64,000 nt of DNA from Acanthosepion esculentum. Taxonomy: Eukaryota; Mollusca; Cephalopoda; Sepiida; Sepiidae. The translations under genes and the position numbers were made by a program. The notes under the pieces were generated by a model. It was given only the letters and a program-made list of their open reading frames with translations, was not told the origin of the DNA and did not search any database. Shown here piece by piece: positions 44,156 to 55,653 of this stretch (the stretch's first letter is position 1; each line of letters opens with the position of its first letter). Location: positions 46,462,629 through 46,526,628 of the forward strand of contig OZ038508.1 in assembly GCA_964036315.1 (NCBI GenBank), written 5' to 3'.

Positions 44156-44189
<34 letters not shown>
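44156..44189. repeat. (TA)n microsatellite
   Basis: TA tract between a PLE tail and repeat E5. Confidence 0.9.
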
Positions 44190-44192
<3 letters not shown>

Positions 44193-44390
44193 CCCTCACC
44201 GGTAGCACGACTCGGAGTTTTTTGCATAACACAAACTTCAGGCATAGATATTAAATATAATGGGAGATAACTGTTTTTTTATTCTAAAAAATAAAATACA
44301 TTTTTTTTTTTTTATAAGTTTGGCTGGATTAACGTATTTGAGCAGATATTTATTTTTATGCCTGCACGTAGCCATCAATTAATTGCTATT
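44190..44390 (+). repeat. Interspersed repeat E5, copy 1
   Basis: CCCTCACCGGTAGCACGACT near the left end and GGATTAACGTATTTGAGCAG, ATATTTATTTTTATG near the right end recur in order at 47255-47305 and 47672-47710. Unclassified. Confidence 0.65.
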
Positions 44391-45009
44391 GTTTAATAAG
44401 CTAGGGTTATTTAAGTGCTTTAAATATTCAAAAAGGCATAAATTAAATCTATCGCCTTTCCCACTGTACGATTTGGCGCTTGCTACAATATCCCATGCAA
44501 AAACGGGTGTATTAATCCCATTCTTTAATTGCGACAAATGTTTTGAATATAAGTGCTGTTTATGTATTTATATTGACTAAATAATTCGACCATGGTAGAA
44601 ACGAAATTTCCATGGATTTTCAGTTGAACCGAAATAAAATTTGACATAATTACCGGAATATATGCTAGCTCGGTATACAATATTATCGGTCATACATTGA
44701 CTTTTTAAGGGACACATCATATTCTTTTGGCAGTTACATTTATATATTTTTTAATTACCTTTATTGTCTTCGTTTGATATGTACCTGTTTAATATAATAT
44801 ACTTATGTTTGGTTATAAATTCATTGATGTTACTAACGCAGCTATAGCTGATCTTAATATTGTTTTAGTTAAACATATTTTTAGTGTTGCTGAATGATTA
44901 AAATGCTTATGGATCAAACTTAGGAATATTCTTCCGATATTCGTTTGAACATTATGATTGAGAGGTGGATTAAACCATATGAAGTTACGCCTACGGCGTT
45001 TCTAATATT
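44391..45009. other. AT-rich DNA downstream of the PLE reverse transcriptase
   Basis: On the minus strand this lies 3' of the PLE coding remnant and may include its 3' UTR (GTTACGCCTACGGCGTTTC at 44985-45003), but no boundary is visible. Confidence 0.35.
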
Positions 45010-46290
45010 TTAACCGTTTTTGTTTCTTTCTAAATACTGCAAATTTACTTTCTTGTTGCTTAGTTTTAAAGCTTTTATATATTTAATTGTATTATTATCA
45101 AATGTTTCCTTATTGGTGGAGTTAGTAGTTAACCTAACTTGAACTGATTTATGTAAATTATCTAGAATGTTATGAGTGGTTGAAATCTTTACTGACATAT
45201 CTATGGTTATATAGATTTTTGGTATATGGTTTGTAATATTCAGTTCAAAGTTCACATCGAGAAAGTTGATCAGTTTAGCATAGGTGGTGGTGGTAATATT
45301 TAGCTCGCGATGATTGAAAAATTTTATCAGTTCTGTACTCATTTGGTCTATAATTCTTGGACTTGTTTTATGGAGGAGAATTACACAGTCATCTCTATAG
45401 AGTCTGGCATCCTTAATGTCGAAAATAAATCTCAGTTGGCACAATAACAAGATCCCAATAATTTTACAGGCCCTCGCAGAATCATATTCTCCCATTGCAA
45501 TGTTAAATTCTGCGTTATTTGTTTTTGTCCTCCGATAGCCATTATGGAAGAATATAGGTTTTTGTGCCTGTTTTATGATATTGATTTCGCAACCGCTAAT
45601 AGGACAGTAACTTTTTATTAAATTGATAGCAGACATTCGCAGATTCTCGGTGATGGGTAAAAGTCACAAATATCGAATTGGATGAACGTAAATTCTTTTT
45701 TTCTTTTCTTTATTTGTAAACCATTTCATGTCATCAGCTGTTTTACGCCACTGGTTAATTCCTAGAACATCTTTCATGTATTTCAATTCTCTTTCAATGA
45801 TGTTTTTGCTGATTTCATAGATATTATTTTTAGTTGGTTTCAGTAATCGATATTGTGGGATGTTTAGGAAATTCGCTTTTTGTCCTCAACTGTGATGAAT
45901 GCTTGTTGTCTGTGGAAATTGTAAACTCTATCGTCAATTCAATGGGTATTATCTTGATTTCACTATTGATTCTATTAACTACGTTGTTAATGGCTTTGTG
46001 GTATATATCCACATCGATTACGTAATGGTTACCCGTCTTGTCTGCTTTAAAAATTATTTTATCAGATTTTTGATCATTAAACGGTTCAATTTTTATTTTT
46101 ATTTTTGGCGGTAACTCGTTGGTAGTTTTAGCGAGTTTAATTTTATCTAGAACAGATAATATCGAGAATAGATCTTTCTCGAAGTCCGATAGTTGCTCGT
46201 CGCATAGTGATTTTTGTCGGGGGCACTTAAATCCATAAAGCGCGCCATCTTGTAAGTTGCTGTATTCGTTCTTGTGTTTATAGAAGAAGA
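45010..46290 (-). pseudogene. Penelope-like reverse transcriptase (YRDD type)
   Basis: Minus strand, from 46290: FFYKHKNEYSNLQDGAL, FEKDLFSIL, KIIFKADKTGNHYVIDVDIY (45990-46080), INQWRKTADDMKWFTNKEKK, FVTFTHHRESANV (decayed FxxFDIxxFYPS palm motif), then a 208-codon open frame (45010-45636): MGEYDSARACKIIGILLLC, ARLYRDDCVILLHKTSP with the catalytic YRDD intact, and AKLINFLDVNFELNI. The order is that of Penelope-like elements with YRDD active sites. Three or more frame changes and a deletion between FYPS and MGEYD inactivate it. PLE tails of the same region flank it at 43.8-44.2 kb. Subgroup not resolved. Confidence 0.75.
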
Positions 46291-47081
46291 GTTTCCATCT
46301 TTTTTTTATTTTATTTTATTTTATTTTGATTTCTTCGATCTTGGGTAAAATGTTCAATTTACAAGATCTATCGACATGAACCGTAATATTTTTTAGTTGA
46401 ATAGTCCGAGATGATTGGTTCCATATTCCGATAACGTTTAGGTTACAAAGTATAAATACGTATATTACACCCTTAAGAGTCATCAACTAAAAGGAGCAAG
46501 ATATAAATTTAAATATATAGATTGCTAGACTTAACAAAACAGTGCTCCTTTTATATTTCTAAGCAAATCACCCCAAGCAAGGCAGGAGTGCCACTAGCAT
46601 GCAAGGTGATAAAGAAAATGAGAGTAAAAGTGTTGTGGGGCAGACCCCTTTTACACAAGAAGGACTCGTCCAAAGTATACTTATACTGACAGAGAGAAAA
46701 CCTGCAAGTGGAGATACGTTGAGTCAGGGTGAGAGATACGGAGACAGCACACAGGGTGTTCACAGAGAGTTATACGAGTGACCAGAGAGAGAGAGAGAGT
46801 TAATTACGGCTTCACTTACAGAGATTTGTACATATACTTTCTACTAACCCGCATTCCTGGACTATTAATCTTCACTTCAAGTCTGTATCCTTACGTTTAA
46901 TACACTTATTTTTCTATCTCAATTACTGGCGGTGTTTATTTATTTGTGCAGGATTCCATTCCCGGAATCCACAACAAAAAGTAAAGAGGAATGTTTGGAA
47001 AAAGGATAAATATAAGAACAGGGATCAAGGTCAAGGCAGCAGAAGATGTCGATTAACATTACATTTAAATATTTGAAGATT
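46291..47081. other. Unassigned DNA
   Basis: (TTTTA)n run at 46300-46326 and a GA run at 46782-46799. The GC-richer patch at 46555-46760 has open frames on both strands, none recognised. Confidence 0.4.
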
Positions 47082-47220
47082 ATAGCTACCAGGGAAGCAA
47101 GTGATAGGAAGGGAGTTCCACTGACGGGAGGTGCGAGATAAGGAGCTGTTGGAGTAGAAGAGATGGTTGCATTTAGCCGTTTCCACAGTGAAAGGGGTGG
47201 AGCCCATATGCCAACCTAAC
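47082..47220 (-). pseudogene. L-A LINE, C-terminal fragment
   Basis: Minus strand in one frame: GSTPFTVETAKCNHLFYSNS, SLSRTSRQWNSLPITCFPGS, YN. It corresponds to the last ~45 residues of the L-A RT (compare 23700-23800). Confidence 0.75.
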
Positions 47221-47249
47221 AGAGCTATTAAGTATATATTAATAAATAT

Positions 47250-47730
<481 letters not shown>

Positions 47731-48829
47731 TTTTATGCCGACATGTAAGCATTTGAAATCTTTTTTTTTTTAATTTAAAAAAAAATGTTTACATTCCCTT
47801 ACCCCCCGTCGGAGGTAAGGGTGTGTCAAAGATATGTCGTAGGTAGGTTCCCTGTACCAAGCGTTTTTTCGGCACTTCTTTAGCCATTTTCAAAGAGTCG
47901 GCGTTAAGTATTGTTACATTTTTTTTTCGCGGTTGTTTTTTAAGACCTAGTTGTGCGACGCCTATATATTAGTAGTTTTTATTCCTATTCCCGCGAAAGG
48001 AACATGACTGTAATTCGAATTGGCGTCTTTCGATTAAAAAAAAAACACCTTTTAACGCAATATTTCCGTTGCTAAATAAGCTAAGGTTAATACTGGATAC
48101 CGCATGTTTCATGTAGAGTGCTTTTCTGAGCCAGATATTATCGGCTACGAGAAATTAAAACGACTGAAGAAGCGACCGAAAGTGCTTGGGACAATAGAGA
48201 CTACGGTCAATTTTTACATTCCCTCATTCCCGCATTTCTTATTACTTTAAACGTTGTACTTATATACAATCCATTTCTTCTAACTTATTAACTATTTTAT
48301 TAATAATCCGACATTATTTTGTCTTACTTTAAAACATATTTCATTGTATTCCTGGGTTTAAGTGAACATTGTTAAAAACCAGCCACGTCTACTCGTGCAT
48401 CCACTAGATATTAAATTCACAAAATATTTATAAAAATAATAATGACAGGCTCCACCTTTTCGATGACACACACCAGCTGGAATGGATAACCAATCCCTAT
48501 TGCAGGTACATGCTCCGACATGTCTGCGTATTATTTAACATCTACAGGGCTTGTCCGTTGTTTATACTGAAACTATGAAGAACGGAGTTTAGTTACGGTA
48601 TAGTTTAGTTACAACAAATTTCTCATCCATTTTAATAAAAGCACTCAATTTAACACAAAATGTAAATAAAATATATCCCCTAATGATCAATAATATTCGA
48701 AAGTGCTTGGAAACTGAATGTAATTTTTTTCTTCTATTAATTGGACCCTGATACACGAAAGAACTAGCGAAAAATGGCAGAAAAATCACAATAAAATAAA
48801 AATTATGACAGTTATCATAATTCTATAGT
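47731..48829. other. Mostly unassigned, with two PLE tail motifs
   Basis: At 47866-47905 the minus strand reads TTTGAAAATGGCTAAAGAAG then TGCCGAAAAAACGC. At 48155-48190 the plus strand reads GACTGAAGAAGCGACCGAAA then GTGCTTGG. Both follow the PLE tail pattern. The rest has no recognised feature. Confidence 0.45.
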
Positions 48830-49520
48830 TACGTAAACTACATCCGCGTGCTGGGTAAGACGATAAACTACATCCGCGTCCTGGGTAAGACGATAAACTA
48901 GATCTGATAGCAAGGCATCTGATCAGGTTTGGAGGAGCATGGAACCACCTCTTAATTGTTGGCCCGGGGTAGTAGCACGTGTTAGGGTCCCAGCTATGGG
49001 CAAATAGTTAGCCCCCCCCCCCAAAAAAAACGGGGTTAAAACGTATAAAAATAGCTTTTAATACCAGAAAAACATTTCTGTATTTTTTACCTGATATACA
49101 TATATGAAGAATGATTAGTACCAGAAATAGATTTTTGAAGAAAAAAAATATTACCAGAAATAGATTTTTTTTTAAGGAAAAAAATATTACCAGAAATAGA
49201 TATTTGGAAAAAAATATTACCAACAATAAAAATTTTGTCGGCATTAAATATCCCATTGAGGTTGATATACCGTAAAACAAACCAAACCAAACCAAACCAA
49301 ACCAATCCAATCCAAACCAAACCAAACCAAACCAAACCAAACCAAACCAATCCAATCCAATCCAATCCAAACCAAACCAAACCAAACCAAACCAATCCAA
49401 ACCAAACCAAACCAATCCAATCCAAACCAAACCAAACCAATCCAATCCAAACCAATCCAAACCAAACCAATCCAAACCAAACCAATCCAAACCAAACCAA
49501 ATCAAACCAAAGCAGCTGTT
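48830..49520 (+). mobile_element. VC retroposon copy G, sense, with expanded tail
   Basis: In order: two to three 30-bp units (CATCCGCGTCCTGGGTAAGA), GGCATCTGATCAGG, ACCACCTCTTAATTGTTGG, GTTAGGGTCCCAGCTATGGG, CAAATAGTTAGCCCCCC, internal ~30-bp repeats AATATTACCAGAAATAGAT (49040-49225), GTCGGCATTAAATATCCCAT, GTTGATATACCGTAAAACAA and a pentanucleotide tail. This copy fixes the sense direction: 3' tail rich in CCAAA. Confidence 0.85.
49279..49508 (+). repeat. (CCAAA/CCAAT)n pentanucleotide array
   Basis: About 46 units of a 5-bp repeat, ACCAA mixed with TCCAA, beginning exactly where VC tails begin in other copies. Read conceptually on either strand it gives long NQTKP or GLVWF frames; these are artefacts of the repeat. 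Confidence 0.95.
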
Positions 49521-49619
49521 ACACACGGTAAATAAAATATATTCTTGCTTAAATTCTTAAAGTCCTCGTACCATATTGAAGAGTTCGTTCGAATAATTAC
49601 CATAATGATATTTATAACA

Positions 49620-50095
49620 ATGCACATGGAATCTACACTACGTTGATGGGAAATGGAGCAGGTCAGGACCAATAATATTACTGACTTTATTTTGGAGTTT
49701 ACCAACAATATCTAAATATGCAGCAGGAACCTCGGACCATATGTGGCAGCAATATGCAAAGCATGGGCAACATAAATACATAAGATAGATTCTGGAGAGA
49801 AAGCTTGTCAAATATGACACAGTGAAGCAACATTTTTAGCAGCGGTCCTAGCAGTGGATTCAATATAATCTTTCCGCTTCATTTCAGCCGATAATGTTAG
49901 CCCGAGAAAGCAAATTGATTTACCTTATTCAAGGATCGCATCAGCCATGCAGATGGGAGACCGATAATAAAGGTTTCGTTTTGAAGGTGGTAAATTTAGA
50001 AATCCAATCCTTGCCTCAGATAACAACAGACTGTAGGTTTATTTCATAATGCAAATTTGACCTTATCGAACTTATCATACTTACGACCGAGACAG
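49620..50095 (-). pseudogene. L-A LINE, C-terminal fragment
   Basis: Minus strand: FIIGLPSAWLM, SGKIILNPLLG region, SLQNLSYVF, AYCCHIWSEVPAAYLDIVG, KLQNKVSNIIGPDLLHFPS. Corresponds to 23250-23560 of the reference copy. Frameshifted and truncated at both ends. Confidence 0.7.
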
Positions 50096-50533
50096 GAGTA
50101 AATGGTTGTTTCAAGTTAATATAAACTAATGAAGTGTTGAAAATAAATAAAAATATGGTTTATTGTTTACGAACGAAAACAGAAAACAAAAAGATATGAG
50201 AAACTTCGTGATCTTTCAGCACAGAATCTTAGGCGCCGAAATGAATACGCGACTGTAACTCGGAGAATGTTTTCAAAAGAAAAAAAGAAGAAAGCGTTGT
50301 GCATTCATAAGCTGTTGGTGCAATGGCACGGGCGTAGATGTTTCAATATCATCAAAATGCCGAAGCTTATTGTAAGTTACCGTCGATGTAATATGATTTC
50401 TCAGTCTGTTTACGTGCGTGAAAATGTATTTCTATATCACTTTTAATTTCCTTGTCAAAGAATATTCAAAGGATTTTCGCCTAATGGAATACCGAATGGA
50501 TAATTCTTCTAATATCATTTGGATTTATGAAAT
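50096..50533. other. Unassigned DNA
   Basis: No feature recognised. Confidence 0.4.
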
Positions 50534-50602
<69 letters not shown>

Positions 50603-50665
50603 GTGTGTGTGTCTGTGTGTCTGTGTGTCTGTGTATATATATATGTATATATATATATATACAAT
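50534..50665. repeat. (TA)n(TG/TC)n microsatellite
   Basis: TA 50534-50600, then TGTGTGTGTC repeats, then TA/GTAT to 50662. Confidence 0.95.
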
Positions 50666-50689
50666 CATATATATATTTAAATATATCTT

Positions 50690-50870
50690 ATTAAGCATAA
50701 CAGGCAATGAATGTCTATTATTTCTGATCATGAGCCGTTCTAATATTCGAAGGTTTGCTTTATTTTCGAGTGAAAATAAAGACAAAAATGCCACATTTGG
50801 AATTTTGCTTTTATTAAGATGGTCCTACGATTTCGACTCACATGAGCCATCTTCAGAGTGGTTATATAAA
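50690..50870 (-). repeat. PLE tail
   Basis: Minus strand: CCACTCTGAAGATGGCTCAT, GTGAGTCGAAATCGTAGGAC, AAAATTCC, TTTTTGTCTTTATTTTCACT, and TCGAATATTAGAACGGCTCA. The outer ~80 bp (50725-50800) is repeated inverted at 51249-51330. Confidence 0.7.
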
Positions 50871-51244
50871 CATATAACAAAAATACCCACCGTCAAAGCT
50901 GATATTTTATTATTTTGAAACATAAAATTGCTATGCGACGATAACGGTCGCGGAACAGCAGACGACGGTGGTAAGTTCAAGATGCCGTTCTATGACGTCA
51001 TATCACGCGAAATATTACAAGAGAACCAATGTCTAGATGCAATGTAATGCGTTGTGACTAGTTTGATACGCAATTTCTTGGAGTGTGGGTTGCTTCGTTT
51101 TAATGTAGATGCACCCCTCACCCAAAAAAATCTGAAGATTCTTTTTGCTGGGTCTACCTGTGAGTATTATTGTGTTATCAACTAATATCTGTCTAATATT
51201 ATGTACATGGTTATGTTTATATAGGACTAACTTACTAAAGAAAT

Positions 51245-51335
51245 ACTCAAATGTTGGACAATTTTTGTCTTTATTTTCACTAGAAATTAAAGCAAACATT
51301 CGAACATTAGAATGGCTCATGATCAGACATAAGAC
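51245..51335 (+). repeat. Inverted partner of the PLE tail
   Basis: TTTTTGTCTTTATTTTCACT, AGAAATTAAAGCAAACATTC and GAACATTAGAATGGCTCATG match the reverse complement of 50725-50800 with small differences. Confidence 0.75.
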
Positions 51336-51393
51336 ATTGATTGCCTGTTATATTTAATAATATATGTTTAAATAATGACCTGCGCACACAATA

Positions 51394-51395
<2 letters not shown>

Positions 51396-51477
<82 letters not shown>

Positions 51478-51500
51478 GTATGTATATGTGTGTGTGTGTA
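51396..51500. repeat. (TA)n(TATG)n(TG)n microsatellite
   Basis: TA to 51464, TATG repeats to 51484, then TG to 51500. Confidence 0.95.
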
Positions 51501-51519
51501 TTTAGGCAGCAATCTTTCT

Positions 51520-51815
51520 TTCATATTCATTTCATTGAATACTACAAACAAGGTGTTTTTATTTAGTTTTTTTTATACAATTTCTCATGCTATCTAATAT
51601 TTTTTTTATTTTCGGATGATAAATTATATAAAAATTGTCCGAGCGCTTTCGGCTATAAATTTAGCCATTTTCAAGGATTAAATATTTTAACTGTTAAATA
51701 AGAAATAGTTTGTCGTATGTATGTCTTACAAAATATTTTCATTTTTCAAAACACGGTCAAGATATTGTGTCCATGTTCAAAGTTAATATTATTAATGTTT
51801 CTTTTTTTATTAATA
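51520..51815 (-). repeat. PLE 3'-end segment, copy 2
   Basis: Homologous to 21525-21815: AAGGTGTTTTTATTTAGTTT, AAATTATATAAAAATTGTCC, GAGCGCTTTCGGCTATAAAT, TTAGCCATTTTCAAGGATTA and AACACGGTCAAGATATTGTG. It also has a (TA)n tract just outside its left end. Confidence 0.8.
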
Positions 51816-52046
51816 AGGCTTCCATTATTTTTAGCCTTTTTTGCATGTATATGATGCTATTATATTAGTGTTGTCAACCATTATGTTTAAATGCGCTCTA
51901 ATTGCGCTATGGTCAGAAATTTGTAGAGTGAGTTTGCGTGTCAAACATGTTGTAGTGTGGCCTATATAATTATTTACGAATTTGATTGATCAGGAATACA
52001 ATTCCTTAATGGGTATTTAAATTCGTAATAATAATTTCCCTATTTA
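51816..52046. other. Unassigned DNA
   Basis: No feature recognised. Confidence 0.4.
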
Positions 52047-52105
52047 ATAGTGTGTGTGTGTATGTGTGTGTATATATATATATATGTATATATACACACA
52101 CACAC

Positions 52106-52176
<71 letters not shown>
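52047..52176. repeat. (TG)n(TA)n(AC)n(TA)n(GA)n compound microsatellite
   Basis: Alternating dinucleotide blocks ending in GA 52146-52176. Confidence 0.95.
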
Positions 52177-52177
<1 letters not shown>

Positions 52178-52539
52178 GGAGAGAGGGGGACATGTTTATT
52201 TATCTGATATACTTTACTTTGGCTAATATAAATATTCCTAACTCAAGAAATGTGAAGCGGTATGGTTTCACTTCATTCTATCAACTATTACAGGTAGTAA
52301 ATACAATCTATTCTTCCTCTGTACCAATTCTTCTCTTAGTCAAACTTACACATTAGTCAACATAATCTAAATCAGTGATTCTCAACGTGGTACATACGGA
52401 CAACCGGTGCTCTACACAGCATTTCTATTGGTCCACAGAGAATTCTTAGCCATAACAAAATTTAAGCCATTTCCCAAAAATGTACCTAAATTATTCATTG
52501 TTATAAAAATATAATATAATAACTCAGAAGAAGAGCTGA

Positions 52540-52803
52540 CAATGACTGTGCCTTTGCCTACATGTCTACAAAGGACTCATTCTCAAATATTTTTCAAAAT
52601 GTAGAAGTAAGCATTATTTCTTTTCCTACCACATGGATGGTAGAATCTGGATTTTTGGCTATTGTGGATGTTTTCAGTAGAAAAAGAAATAAATTAGATC
52701 TCAACAGCAGAGAAACTAGTAGACCAAGACTGAATGACACCATCACAATTGATTATATCTTGCGTCAGAAACAACAAGATCAAGAAAGGTTGAAGGGACA
52801 ATG
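52540..52803 (+). pseudogene. hAT transposase C-terminal (dimerisation) remnant
   Basis: An open frame from 52562 ends in a stop at 52802: FQNVEVSIISFPTTWMVES, GFLAIVDVFSRKRNKLDLNS, RETSRPRLNDTITIDYILRQ, KQQDQERLKGQ. The pattern WxVExGFSxV...KKRNRLD...LRL is the end of ZBED-like hAT transposases, normally followed by P.I..L...KQ.Q.SH. Upstream RNase-H-like catalytic sequence is absent. The last 26 residues are already the first unit of the tandem array. Confidence 0.75.
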
Positions 52804-52837
52804 ACTGAATGACATCAATAAAATTGATTATGATATC

Positions 52838-54586
52838 TTGTGTGAGAACCACCAAGATCAAGCAATGTTGGAGGGACTAAGACTAAATGACACCATCAAA
52901 ATTGATTATGATATCTTGTGTCAGAAACACCAAGATCAAGGAATGTTGAAGGGACTAAGACTGAATGACACCATCAAAATTGATTATGATATCTTGTGTC
53001 AGAAACAACAATATCAAGGAATGTTGAAGGGACTAAGACTGAATGACACCCTCAAAATTGATTATGATATCTTGTGTCAGAAACACCAAGATCAAGCAAT
53101 GTTGAAGGGACTAAGACTGAATGACACCATCAAAATTGATTATGATATCTTGCGTCAGAAACAACAATATCAAGGAATGTTGAAGGGACTAAGACTGAAT
53201 GACACCCTGAAAATTGATTATGATATCTTGTGTCAGAAACAAAAATATCAAGGAATGTTGAAGGGACTAAGACTGAATGACACCATCAAAATTGATTATG
53301 ATATCTTGTGTCAGAAACACCAAGATGAAGGAATGTTGAAGGGACTAAGACTGAATGACACCATCAAAATTGATTATGATATCTTGCGTCAGAAACACCA
53401 AGATCAAGCAATGTTGAAGGGACTAAGACTGAATGACACCATCAAAATTGATTATGATATCTTGTGTCAGAAACACCAAGATGAAGGAATGTTGAAGGAA
53501 CTAAGACAGAATGACACCATCAAAATTGATTATGATATCTTGCGTCAGAAACAACAAGATCAAGCAATGTTGAAGGGACTAAGACTGAATGACACCATCA
53601 AAATTGATTATGATATCTTGTGTCAGAAACACCAAGATGAAGGAATGTTGAAGGGACTAAGACAGAATGACACCATCAAAATTGATTATGATATCTTGCG
53701 TCAGAAACACCAAGATCAAGCAATGTTGAAGGGACTAAGACTGAATGACACCCTCAAAATTGATTATGATATCTTGTGTCAGAAACACCAAGATGAAGGA
53801 ATGTTGAAGGGACTAAGACAGAATGACACCATCAAAATTGATTATGATATCTTGCGTCAGAAACACCAAGATCAAGCAATGTTGAAGGGACTAAGACTGA
53901 ATGACACCATCAAAATTGATTATGATATCTTGTGTCAGAAACACCAAGATGAAGGAATGTTGAAGGGACTAAGACTGAATGACACCATCAAAATTGATTA
54001 TGATATCTTGTGTCAGAAACACCAAGATCAAGCAATGTTGAAGGGACTAAGACTGAATGATACCATCAAAATTGATTATAATATCTTGTGTCAGAAACAA
54101 CAATATCAAGGAATGTTGAAGGGACTAAGACTGAATGACACCATCAAAATTGATTATGATATCTTTTGTCAGAAACAACAATATCAAGGAATGTTGAAGG
54201 GACTAAGACTGAATGACACCCTCAAAATTGATTATGATATCTTGTGTCAGAAACAAAAATATCAAGGAATGTTGAAGGGACTAAGACTGAATGACACCAT
54301 CAAAATTGATTATGATATCTTGTGTCAGAAATACCAAGATGAAGGAATGTTGAAGGGACTAAGACAGAATGACACCATCAAAATTGATTATGATATCTTG
54401 TGTCAGAAACAACAAGATCAAGGAATGTTGAAGGGACTACGACTGAATGACACCATCAAAATTGATTATGATATCTTGTGTCAGAAACACCAAGATCAAG
54501 CAATGTTAAAGACAGTAATACTGAATGAGACCATCAACATGATTATGATATCTTGTGTCAGAAACAACAATATCAAGGAATATTGA
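52838..54586 (+). CDS. Open frame across the array, 582 codons (probably not a host gene)
   Basis: Opens after the stop at 52802 and runs through 22 units. It ends where a one-base deletion near 54533 (ATCAACATGATT in place of ATCAAAATTGATT) shifts frame. The product would be a highly charged repeat protein (predicted helical, D/K/Q rich) with no signal peptide or membrane segment. It stays open because 78 is a multiple of three and the unit lacks stops in this frame, so openness by itself is weak evidence of translation. I see no promoter or splice site. Confidence 0.3.
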   Translation: MCENHQDQAMLEGLRLNDTIKIDYDILCQKHQDQGMLKGLRLNDTIKIDYDILCQKQQYQGMLKGLRLNDTLKIDYDILCQKHQDQAMLKGLRLNDTIKIDYDILRQKQQYQGMLKGLRLNDTLKIDYDILCQKQKYQGMLKGLRLNDTIKIDYDILCQKHQDEGMLKGLRLNDTIKIDYDILRQKHQDQAMLKGLRLNDTIKIDYDILCQKHQDEGMLKELRQNDTIKIDYDILRQKQQDQAMLKGLRLNDTIKIDYDILCQKHQDEGMLKGLRQNDTIKIDYDILRQKHQDQAMLKGLRLNDTLKIDYDILCQKHQDEGMLKGLRQNDTIKIDYDILRQKHQDQAMLKGLRLNDTIKIDYDILCQKHQDEGMLKGLRLNDTIKIDYDILCQKHQDQAMLKGLRLNDTIKIDYNILCQKQQYQGMLKGLRLNDTIKIDYDIFCQKQQYQGMLKGLRLNDTLKIDYDILCQKQKYQGMLKGLRLNDTIKIDYDILCQKYQDEGMLKGLRQNDTIKIDYDILCQKQQDQGMLKGLRLNDTIKIDYDILCQKHQDQAMLKTVILNETINMIMISCVRNNNIKEY

Positions 54587-55653
54587 AGGGACTAAGACTG
54601 AATGACACCATCAAAATTGATTATGATATCTTGTGTCAGAAACACCAGGATCAAGGAATGTTGAAGGGACTAAGACTGAATGACACCATCAAAATTGATT
54701 ATGATATCTTGTGTCAGAAACACCAAGATCAAGGAATGTTGAAGGGACTAAGACTCAATGACACCATCAAAATTGATTATGATATCTTGTGTCAGAAACA
54801 CCAGGATCAAGGAATGTTGAAGGGACTAAGACTGAATGACACCATCAAAATTGATTATGATATCTTGTGTCAGAAACACCAAGATCAAGGAATATTGAAG
54901 GGACTAAGACTGAATGACACCATCAAAATTGATTATGATATCTTGTGTCAGAAACACCAGGATCAAGGAATGTTGAAGGGACTAAGACTGAATGACACCA
55001 TCAAAATTGATTATGATATCTTGTGTCAGAAACACCAGGATCAAGGAATGTTGAAGGGACTAAGACTGAATGACACCATCAAAATTGATTATGATATCTT
55101 GCGTCAGAAACACCAGGATCAAGAAATGTTGAAGGGACTAAGACTGAATGACACCATCAAAATTGATTATGATATCTTGTGTCAGAAACACCAGGATCAA
55201 GGAATGTTGAAGGGACTAAGACTGAATGACACCATCAAAATTGATTATGATATCTTGTGTCAGAAACACCAGGATCAAGGAATGTTGAAGGGACTAAGAC
55301 TGAATGACACCATCAAAATTGATTATGATATCTTGTGTCAGAAACACCAGGATCAAGGAATGTTGAAGGGACTAAGACTGAATGACACCATCAAAATTGA
55401 TTATGATATCTTGTGTCAGAAACACCAGGATCAAGGAATGTTGAAGGGACTAAGACTGAATGACACCATCAAAATTGATTATGATATCTTGTGTCAGAAA
55501 CACCAAGATCAAGGAATGTTGAAGGGACTAAGACTGAATGACACCATCAAAATTGATTATGATATCTTGCGTCAGAAACACCAGGATCAAGGAATGTTGA
55601 AGGGACTAAGACTGAATGACATTAACAAAATTGATTATGATATGTTGTGTTAG
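54553..55653 (+). CDS. Open frame across the homogeneous half, 366 codons
   Basis: Continues the unit frame after the one-base deletion, through 14 almost identical units, and stops where CAG has become TAG (55651-55653). Same caveats as the preceding frame. Together the two show one original frame broken three times: 52802 stop, 54533 deletion, 55651 stop. Confidence 0.3.
   Translation: MCQKQQYQGILKGLRLNDTIKIDYDILCQKHQDQGMLKGLRLNDTIKIDYDILCQKHQDQGMLKGLRLNDTIKIDYDILCQKHQDQGMLKGLRLNDTIKIDYDILCQKHQDQGILKGLRLNDTIKIDYDILCQKHQDQGMLKGLRLNDTIKIDYDILCQKHQDQGMLKGLRLNDTIKIDYDILRQKHQDQEMLKGLRLNDTIKIDYDILCQKHQDQGMLKGLRLNDTIKIDYDILCQKHQDQGMLKGLRLNDTIKIDYDILCQKHQDQGMLKGLRLNDTIKIDYDILCQKHQDQGMLKGLRLNDTIKIDYDILCQKHQDQGMLKGLRLNDTIKIDYDILRQKHQDQGMLKGLRLNDINKIDYDMLC

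Noticed and set aside
46555..46985. Possible third LTR
   Set aside because: I could not find matching TG...CA ends, a target duplication or a second copy.
49008..49531. Long open frames of GLVWF or NQTKP repeats on both strands
   Set aside because: They are readings of the CCAAA pentanucleotide array in every frame; no coding signal.
52838..55653. A host gene for a large repeat protein
   Set aside because: hAT terminal repeats and the target duplication show that it lies inside a transposon. Openness follows from a 78-bp unit lacking stops, so I keep the frames only at low confidence.
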